Positions 8,901 to 14,965 of a stretch of 26,080 bases of DNA are shown here, in pieces. A model generated the notes under the pieces. The model ran no database searches. It saw only the letters and a list, made by a program, of their open reading frames with translations, and had not been told where the DNA came from. Positions within the stretch are counted from its first letter, which is position 1. The number at the start of each line of letters is the position of its first letter. This DNA comes from Flavobacteriales bacterium (lineage in GTDB: Bacteria > Bacteroidota > Bacteroidia > Flavobacteriales_D > Sanyastnellaceae): contig CANHYZ010000002.1 of NCBI GenBank assembly GCA_947464885.1, forward strand, positions 1 through 26,080, given 5' to 3'. Position numbers and translations under genes: made by a program.

Positions 8901-10973
8901 CATCGATGGATCGGAATAATCACTCCAGCTAAGGGCTACAAAATCATAATGATACAATTGATGATCGGTTGGAGATTGCCGTATGGTGAAGGCATTCCCT
9001 TCGGTGCGATAAACAACGCTATCGCCTGTTGCTGTGGGACGGGTAAGCCCATAGGCAACAACCGCCTTTGACTTCACCCTGGAAAAATTCGCGACCAACT
9101 TGTTGTCGATGACATCAAACAGCATGGTATTGGATGGCATTGGAGGTGGAACGAGATAGTGATAAACCTTCTGCATTTCCCCATCATTCATGGTCAGGTA
9201 AATATTCAACGTGCGCGTATCGAGCATCATTTGCTCCACATCACCTATGGCACCCTTCGCTTTACCGGGGTAGCCAATACTGTACACTAAGATTGGTTCG
9301 AACTCCCAGGTATACACCTCAATTTGATGATTCGACTTGTTGTAAACGTGAATTTGATCCAAGGGATCCACATAAAAATCGCCGATTGTTCCGGGCACAC
9401 CTCCGGGCTTTTCCGAACGTACTTGTAATTGCTTCTCGGCTGTAGGCCACCCCCCTCGCCCAACGCGAAGAATCGCATTGAGCTCATCATCCCAAACATA
9501 GATTTGATTTTTCGAATCACAGTCAATTCGCACCGGCGACCGCATCACAGAGTTATCTGCCGAGGTTATGACCTTCACGAATTGGCCTTGCAAATTCCAA
9601 TGCAACAAACTACCACGCCCTTCGTCAGCAACAATAAGCGAACCATCGGATTGAACGACCAACGATGAAGGGTTCTTCAATTTCTCAGTGATTTCTTTAC
9701 CTACACGACGAACCAAACTACCTGTGCCATTAAACACCAGCACTTCATCAACACCACGATCAGCCACATACAGATTCCCCAACGTGTCGCAAGCAATGGC
9801 CGCAGCTTCATCAATAACTCCGGAAATAGTGAACTCATCTAATTGGGAAGTATCCTTGTATGCAATCACTTTCGAGCGGTCGCCCGCAGGAATAACGTAG
9901 CGTAAACCGTTGCTACCCACCGCCAGATCCAATACAGGCTTGCGTAAAGTTGAAGATTCAATCATTTTCACGCGCCGTGAAGGTTCGTCCTTCAGCGGCT
10001 TTAGCTGCTGTACTTCATAGTACTGAACGCGTCCTGCCTTTTCATCCAATATGGCCATGCGATTGGACGTTCCCGACGCAATACTCAGGTGCGTGGCATG
10101 CACGAAAACACCCTCACGCGATTCCCCCTTTGACCCCAAGTTTCCAATCAAATCGGAGACCCGATTGAAGTGATAAGCCACACACAGCTTTTCATCCATG
10201 ACCATGAAATCGCCGTTGTGGAATACGGCCATGGTTGCGGGGTCCTTCAACAATACATTCTTCCGCAAAGAAAGATCCGAATTGGTATTGACCAAATTCC
10301 CGGCATCGTTGAAGACATAGACCGTCGGACCTTCGCTATCCATTACATACAATTCATCCGATCCGCTTATTCCAATGCACATCGGATCGTGAAATGCCTT
10401 TTTTCCGGTCACCCACGTCAGGTAGATTCCATCAGGACTATAAACATCCACGACGTTCCGCGAACGATTCAGTACATAGCACAAACCCTTGGAATCAACA
10501 GCGATATCCTTGACATCACCCAATTCACCAACTCCCCAACCTGCTTGACCAATTAGCAGTGCATCACCCTTGACCGGCTTCTTAATGATTGCACCGACTT
10601 TACTATCGTACACATACAGGTTGTTGAATCGATCGATACACAGGTGTTTGGGTGCACGCAATTCAACTTTGCCCGTTGTGGTTTCAATTGTTTTAATGAC
10701 TTCACGCAAGAAAAGCAACTCATCGAAGACATAAATACAAGCCTGCTCCTCATCCAATACATACAGCTGATTGATGGTGTTAATGGCACATTCCGAAAAA
10801 TCGGTTGAGGCAGGAAGCACAACCATGGGTGAAGCCTTCACCGCAGCCTCACGCACTTTGGCCGCATCAATTAGCCCCAAATGACTATAGCTCTGGGCAT
10901 AAGTTCCCAACGGAAATAGCATTCCAAGAATAACAAAAGGCAATAAGTTGATTTGTCGGAATATAGATCGCAT
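5946..10973 (-). CDS. Giant secreted NHL beta-propeller / TPR / transglutaminase-like protein
   Basis: A 1675-aa protein from ATG 10973 (a TTG at 11000 is also in frame). Residues 1-27 form a signal peptide (ILGMLFPLGTYAQ). Residues about 45-610 are NHL-type propeller repeats with recurring blades such as LYVLDEEQACIYVFD, LYVYDSK, LYVMDSE and LYVADRGVDEVLVFNGTG; there is room for two six-bladed propellers. Residues 690-1185 are TPR-rich helices. Residues about 1210-1310 look beta-rich. Residues 1345-1475 are a transglutaminase-like domain with Cys (C1404 in RKGGDCDD) and His (H1430 in VPGHVMVAF); WIPIEAT follows, with Glu (E1466) where the family acid usually sits. The last 120 residues are TPRs again (NALGTLLTQTGQYEAA, NNLGNVAFLEGKYTEAL). 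It probably works in the periplasm as a large protein-binding or sensing scaffold; whether the Cys-His pair is a protease or cross-linker cannot be told. Confidence 0.9.
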   Translation of the reverse strand: MRSIFRQINLLPFVILGMLFPLGTYAQSYSHLGLIDAAKVREAAVKASPMVVLPASTDFSECAINTINQLYVLDEEQACIYVFDELLFLREVIKTIETTTGKVELRAPKHLCIDRFNNLYVYDSKVGAIIKKPVKGDALLIGQAGWGVGELGDVKDIAVDSKGLCYVLNRSRNVVDVYSPDGIYLTWVTGKKAFHDPMCIGISGSDELYVMDSEGPTVYVFNDAGNLVNTNSDLSLRKNVLLKDPATMAVFHNGDFMVMDEKLCVAYHFNRVSDLIGNLGSKGESREGVFVHATHLSIASGTSNRMAILDEKAGRVQYYEVQQLKPLKDEPSRRVKMIESSTLRKPVLDLAVGSNGLRYVIPAGDRSKVIAYKDTSQLDEFTISGVIDEAAAIACDTLGNLYVADRGVDEVLVFNGTGSLVRRVGKEITEKLKNPSSLVVQSDGSLIVADEGRGSLLHWNLQGQFVKVITSADNSVMRSPVRIDCDSKNQIYVWDDELNAILRVGRGGWPTAEKQLQVRSEKPGGVPGTIGDFYVDPLDQIHVYNKSNHQIEVYTWEFEPILVYSIGYPGKAKGAIGDVEQMMLDTRTLNIYLTMNDGEMQKVYHYLVPPPMPSNTMLFDVIDNKLVANFSRVKSKAVVAYGLTRPTATGDSVVYRTEGNAFTIRQSPTDHQLYHYDFVALSWSDYSDPSMGFDDYFHYAEAMVHAHKYQEALGSWMLAMETMGKQWGMVEYIARRMGEVSTKLLQEQNIDMAIDYVKEAFRLSPKSEFIKDRYRDAVMAHYSHLVNQREINTVISDMQLNISNATLRGIYLQTADTLARVLALQDNLNSINDAIKVQKKMLEWDSNPMHAEALGISFFELYKFKSIRETSSLELRSILEEALANSREAYRLQKGAGKPYFSAHLVQLAAMNELGKYSEVESQATAELGSSAALMSREVLIAYRKQLATSFAMQDNHSSAEGEYNTILSLNAADREASELLIEELIALVKYEAASDALHKLMLGKEENANYTLTLGRISLLKSNGGEAVFQLEKALSQDPSLRRAYGFLADAYALSTNNLQAIKYYVLAIQYTDEQLAKTGQGNRNKREAAELPEERLRFLRAAANIYAELQNHKEALAMNLRLIKLKDSDAAAHYGAGQASMQLGRVYNAVEHFRRAVVLDATNATYDSALKSAEKQRNDFMASSNPLSIADVLVNEIFPSIYKNYSDVHQLPAGEIVLTNNTESAISPTSLTVYCSELMSTPTQVQCQAINAKTNSIVRFPALFNESILENTESRTLQMEAVLTYMSNGQEQVVRKSGAFVLNSRNAIVWSDKRRMASFIAPGNELLVDYNKQSEQVFKGMPKYGLSRTILKAGQLYTVLNRSGLTYSSDPNQGYASLSLRTEMKDFLQFPLETFIRKGGDCDDLVALYASLLESGGVSAAYIDVPGHVMVAFDCGVKPSQMAEYGLSASEVIVMSDKVWIPIEATKIGTTGFFSAWKAAADRYFRELEAGHFPDLIPFSEAWNIYKPASYQPKGLVLEVPSDERVKEEYRQFVVQFVSKTKQSSLDELKARCVAEPDNVFVRNALGTLLTQTGQYEAARKVFLETLEMTPESAIVINNLGNVAFLEGKYTEALQHYTQALQLDEDDAQIHINMCKTYLQQGEKARAKSSFDTAIKLDPALAELYNELNKQFQ

Positions 10974-11033
10974 CTTCGGCTGAAAATTACGAAAAAACAA
11001 CAGATTTGGACTAGCAAATAATTGCTATATAAA

Positions 11034-11969
11034 TCAATACAGCTTCTGCCTCTTCAGCATGTACTGCATCAAAATCGGATTAAAGCCGGAATGAATATCG
11101 GCCTCCACAAAATCCACTTTGTACTGCCCGCATTTCAACTTCAATTCCTTGCGGAAATCAGCCATGCGCTTGACATACGTATCGCGCACATCGGCAGGAT
11201 TGACTTTGATTTCCTCTCCACTCTCCAGATCGGTGAAGGTATAAGGACGGTTCTCGAAATCGAATGAAACCTCCTTTTGATTATCGGCAACGTGAAACAA
11301 AATAACGTCATGCTTGCGATGACGCAAATGCTGCAGGGCCGCAAACAATTCCTGCGCTTTCTCGGAGTTATCCATCATGTCGCTGAAGATGATGACCATT
11401 GAGCGCTGGTGAATACTTTCGGCAATTTCATGCAGGGTGTCGGTTACAAGGGTAGTTTGCCCGCTCGTAATAGCAACCGAGTCCAACAGTTTCTCCAACT
11501 CTGAATAGAGATAATTGTGGTGTGCCTCGCTTGCTCTGGCACGTGTGTTCAATCGCAGTTTATCCGCAAATACAGCCAACCCTACCGCATCACGCTGACG
11601 CCTCAAAAGCTCTATCAGTGCTGCGGCAGCATAAACGGAAAACTTGATTTTATTGAACTCCGGACCGTTGGGATCGACTCCATACGGAAAATACATAGAG
11701 GCCGAAGCGTCAATCACGATATGGCATCGCAGGTTGGTTTCCTCCTCGTAACGCTTCACAAAATACTTCTCGGTTCGGGCCAGTAATTTCCAGTCCAAGT
11801 GTCGCGTACTCTCACCGGTATTGTATTGACGGTGTTCGGCGAATTCCACCGAAAAACCGTGGAATGGACTTTTGTGAAGGCCGGTAATAAAGCCCTCGAC
11901 CGCCTGCTTGGCAAGCAACTCCAGGCGCCCCAGTGATTGTAATTTTCTTCTGTCGATGTTTACCGGCAT
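11034..11969 (-). CDS. DUF58 domain protein (VWA-like)
   Basis: A 311-aa cytoplasmic protein with no signal peptide or membrane helix. The DUF58 signature is clear: EHRQYNTGESTRHLDWKLLARTEKYFVKRYEEE (45-77), followed by a VWA-like domain with the metal-ion site D87-A-S89-A-S91 (VIDASASM), a TTLVTD segment (172-177) and VIIFSDMMDN (192-201). Proteins of this type usually sit beside a MoxR ATPase and Bat/VWA membrane proteins; none of these is in the window, so this copy is separated from the usual partners. It lies 59 bp after the glycosyltransferase gene and 60 bp before the giant NHL/TPR gene. Its link to the signalling block downstream is only positional. The family call is firm; the client is unknown. 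Confidence 0.92.
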   Translation of the reverse strand: MPVNIDRRKLQSLGRLELLAKQAVEGFITGLHKSPFHGFSVEFAEHRQYNTGESTRHLDWKLLARTEKYFVKRYEEETNLRCHIVIDASASMYFPYGVDPNGPEFNKIKFSVYAAAALIELLRRQRDAVGLAVFADKLRLNTRARASEAHHNYLYSELEKLLDSVAITSGQTTLVTDTLHEIAESIHQRSMVIIFSDMMDNSEKAQELFAALQHLRHRKHDVILFHVADNQKEVSFDFENRPYTFTDLESGEEIKVNPADVRDTYVKRMADFRKELKLKCGQYKVDFVEADIHSGFNPILMQYMLKRQKLY

Positions 11970-11973
11970 GGAG

Positions 11974-11981
11974 CAAAAATA
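11974..11981 (-). promoter_or_regulatory. Candidate -7 element upstream of the DUF58 gene
   Basis: On the minus strand TATTTTTG matches the Bacteroidota -7 consensus TAnnTTTG and ends four bases before the DUF58 ATG, so a transcript from here would be almost leaderless. I see no well-spaced TTG in the -33 region, so it may be chance. Confidence 0.3.
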
Positions 11982-12028
11982 ACCTTATTCACGTGGTTTG
12001 ATGGCATCCCACCGTCGTTTCGCAAACA

Positions 12029-12715
12029 TTAAGAAAACCGCAAACGAATGACATCCCGAAGCATCAAGACGGCATGCTTCCAGAAGACGACAGAACTGTT
12101 GCCCGCATTGCGGAACTCGGCAGATACGCCTACTACCTTGTGCTTTCCGATGCGCGCGCGGTAAAGCCATTCGATATCAGCGGCAAATCCATTTAGCTGC
12201 TGATTGGTGAATATCTCATTTACGGCTTTGCTTCGAAATGCTTTCAGACCACATTGCGTATCGCCCAATCGCTTGGTCATGATAATGTCCACTGCAAGCG
12301 AAAAAACAGCACTTCCCAAGCGGCGCATCACCGGTGATTTGGCGAAATAATCCGACTTGCGTCGATCGCCCACGACAATGTCCGTCTCCCGATCTTCAAA
12401 AGCCCTCATGATATCCTGAAAGACGTTGTATTGAAACGGAATATCGGCATCAGTGAAAATGCGAATGTCTTCCGATGCCGCAAGCATTCCTGTTCTGACA
12501 GCAGCGCCTTTGCCCAGATTCTTTTCGTGTTGGATCAAACGCCAACCCTCTCGGGTGCATCGTTCGGCAAGAACCGATGGACCTACAGATCCGTCATCCA
12601 CTATAATGGTCTCCACGTTCCACCCGGAATCTTGACAATAACGCAGCAACGCAGGCAACTCCTGCAGGAGTTCATGCGCATTGTTGTAACTGGGAATAAT
12701 AAGACTGAAACGCAC
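12029..12715 (-). CDS. GT2 family glycosyltransferase, dolichyl-phosphate glucosyltransferase (ALG5)-like
   Basis: A 228-aa protein starting with GTG directly after the stop of the upstream gene; the core strand FSLIIPSYNN begins at residue 3, so no later start is possible. GT-A fold motifs are VDDGS (39-43), NLGKGAAVRTGM (66-77, typical of polyprenyl-phosphate sugar synthases), TDAD (88-91, metal-binding DxD) and DTQCGLKAFR further on. No C-terminal membrane helices or GtrA domain are seen, so it is the soluble ALG5-like form. It probably transfers a hexose from a nucleotide sugar to a lipid phosphate. The upstream neighbour is a GT-C-like membrane protein that could use such a lipid-linked sugar, which makes a two-step pathway plausible. 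The sugar is unknown. Confidence 0.9.
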   Translation of the reverse strand: MRFSLIIPSYNNAHELLQELPALLRYCQDSGWNVETIIVDDGSVGPSVLAERCTREGWRLIQHEKNLGKGAAVRTGMLAASEDIRIFTDADIPFQYNVFQDIMRAFEDRETDIVVGDRRKSDYFAKSPVMRRLGSAVFSLAVDIIMTKRLGDTQCGLKAFRSKAVNEIFTNQQLNGFAADIEWLYRARIGKHKVVGVSAEFRNAGNSSVVFWKHAVLMLRDVIRLRFS

Positions 12716-14965
12716 TTACCGTGAATAAATCCTGTTGTTCAATGATTCCTTACCGTGGCGCAAGATGCGACAATTCGATTGGATAGGCTGAATCAAAAGG
12801 GAATTAATTTCCAGTACACTGCCCTGAATAAGTTTGTTTTCTATAGCAAGGGTTATGCGATCAGCATCGGGTTTTACACGCAAGCGATACTCGACCAGCG
12901 CGCTTCCTTTTCGCATTCCGACAATGCGCTTACCCAAAAATTCCGTTTGATAATCCACCGACTTCTCCCCGGCAAACTGAATAACCTCCAACACTGATCG
13001 TGGTATCAAATCGCGACGGAAATCCTCCACCCAAAAGGAGATCACCATTTCGCGATCCTTCCAACGCTCGTCGATAGGTACTTCCAATAATCGCATCCAA
13101 CCGTGGGTAAAGGTGACGCTTAGTGTGGTGTCCAAATAAACACTTCCCACCGACAACGAATCCCCGAAAAGCTCTTCGGATAAACTTACCGTGCATCCCT
13201 GCGCCAGCTGTTCAGCACGAGCAGCATTCGCAGAAAGCGCGCTATCAAATGCGGAAATGGGCAGTGCATAATATCCTATGCGATTGTTGGTGAATAATGG
13301 CTCGGCAAATTGGAGCAAAAGACTATCGGACTCCCGCAAGTGACTGCTGTCGGCCAATACCAACAAAGGACGATTGTCGGGAAAACTTGTGGTAATAGCA
13401 GGAACTTCCATCAGTTCCCACGACATTCCACACGAAAGAAACGCTTGACCGATGGATGTTCTTGACATCACGGCGGCAGTTGTCGGCAACCCCGTTTGCA
13501 AGGAGGTCTGATAAAGCGCCTGCATGGATTCATCCGATCCCACGGCACCAATATTCTCCGAACCCACATGCACAAACGGCAATGGATGAATCGCCTGAAA
13601 ACGTCCGGGGTCGATTCCCTCCATACCCTGACCAATGGAGGACAGCAATGATCCGCGCGGATTTTCAATGCGAGCTGCAACCTGCGACATACGCGCATGG
13701 CCATCAACCAGCATCAGGCATAGAACCAAGCCGCACACATAAGGAAAGAACTTGCGTGTACGATAGTAACTCGTGTATGCAGCAATGAGCACAAGCAACA
13801 ATGGGTAATAAGCCACCATGGCAAAGCGGCCGATGCCCCGGAATTGCTGGATGGCCCCCAGGCGATAAAGCAGCCGCTCAAAACCCCAATTGAACGGGAA
13901 TGCCATGGAGGCTGACATACAGACGATGACTGCCAATGTCAATGAAACCAATATCCGTTGTGAACCATACTGCTCACTGCGATGCCAAATCCTTGGCAAC
14001 CATGCAAACAAAACGAGTAACAGCAGGAGAATGCCGGCCAGACCGATATAGCCCAATCCCTCCCACTCTAGTCCAGCTTCCGGCTTTAGCCCACTAAACC
14101 AATGTTCGTAGGGCATGCCGAAAGGAAACACGTAACTCATCCATGACGAGCGAAAAACCATAAAGCCCCAGGGAATTGCCGTGCGATCGACAACATCCGT
14201 ACTCATGCGCAATAGAACTTGCAACGCAACGAAAGGGATCATAAACTGAGCGGCTAAGTGAAGCAACAGCTTCCATCGGGCCAGCTTTAGATCGGCAAAC
14301 AGATAGATCACGGTCATTCCGCCGGCAATGGCGGCTGCGAAAAAGATGTAATAGAACTGAATAAGGCCCAATACAAATAATGCCCCTGCCATTCCCGCTG
14401 TCCATCGCCAAAGCCCTCGCCCCTGCTCAACCGCGCATTGAAAAAACCCAATGAGCAGCCATAATACCAGTGGTATCGCAAACAGCACCGCCAATGCGAA
14501 GTGACCACCGGTTCGGTCCCATTGTTGAGCCGGCATGATCATCACGACCGCGAATAAACTTGCATAGAGGTTTGACAGCTGCAAACGCTTCAATGCAAGA
14601 AAAACAAAGAGTGATGCCAACACGCCCGAAAACAAAATGAAGAGATTCGAAATTCCGACGGTATGCTCGGAAAGATCTACGATGGGTTTGAGCAGCCGAA
14701 TGGTGTTGGTCAGCAGAGGCTGTCCGCCGGTGAAAAAAATACTCTCCCCGAAAGGATAATTCATGGACGATTGCTGCCAATTCGATTCATCAACGTGGGT
14801 ATGCCATAAGGACTGATAATAGCCCTGCAAGCCATCTCCGGAAGCCGTAAACACGAAGGCATCGGGAGTACGCCAAATCGTTCCGAAGTAGACAAGCGAT
14901 ACCAACCATGCCGCAAGCACAGTCAGAAGAAGATATCGGCGATGCAAGTGATTAGCGCTTTTCAA
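12716..14965 (-). CDS. Polytopic membrane protein, GT-C glycosyltransferase-like
   Basis: 749 aa from a TTG start (no nearby ATG; a second TTG at 14947 is an alternative that would remove the 14-bp overlap with the oxidoreductase gene). The first helix (about 11-30) is followed by a loop with TASGDGLQGYYQSLWH, where D44 sits where GT-C enzymes carry their catalytic acid. About ten further hydrophobic segments run to residue 430, including FAIPLVLWLLIGFF, IGLAGILLLLLVLFAWL and YYPLLLVLIAAY. The remaining 320 residues appear soluble and extracytoplasmic, ending in a beta-rich region. The architecture fits lipid-linked-sugar-dependent glycosyltransferases, and the next gene is an ALG5-like enzyme that could make the donor. 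I do not recognise a named subfamily, and enzymatic activity is inferred. Confidence 0.8.
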   Translation of the reverse strand: MKSANHLHRRYLLLTVLAAWLVSLVYFGTIWRTPDAFVFTASGDGLQGYYQSLWHTHVDESNWQQSSMNYPFGESIFFTGGQPLLTNTIRLLKPIVDLSEHTVGISNLFILFSGVLASLFVFLALKRLQLSNLYASLFAVVMIMPAQQWDRTGGHFALAVLFAIPLVLWLLIGFFQCAVEQGRGLWRWTAGMAGALFVLGLIQFYYIFFAAAIAGGMTVIYLFADLKLARWKLLLHLAAQFMIPFVALQVLLRMSTDVVDRTAIPWGFMVFRSSWMSYVFPFGMPYEHWFSGLKPEAGLEWEGLGYIGLAGILLLLLVLFAWLPRIWHRSEQYGSQRILVSLTLAVIVCMSASMAFPFNWGFERLLYRLGAIQQFRGIGRFAMVAYYPLLLVLIAAYTSYYRTRKFFPYVCGLVLCLMLVDGHARMSQVAARIENPRGSLLSSIGQGMEGIDPGRFQAIHPLPFVHVGSENIGAVGSDESMQALYQTSLQTGLPTTAAVMSRTSIGQAFLSCGMSWELMEVPAITTSFPDNRPLLVLADSSHLRESDSLLLQFAEPLFTNNRIGYYALPISAFDSALSANAARAEQLAQGCTVSLSEELFGDSLSVGSVYLDTTLSVTFTHGWMRLLEVPIDERWKDREMVISFWVEDFRRDLIPRSVLEVIQFAGEKSVDYQTEFLGKRIVGMRKGSALVEYRLRVKPDADRITLAIENKLIQGSVLEINSLLIQPIQSNCRILRHGKESLNNRIYSR

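Noticed and set aside
10974..11000. TTG start for the giant protein
   Set aside because: ATG 10973 gives a normal signal peptide without the extra nine residues.
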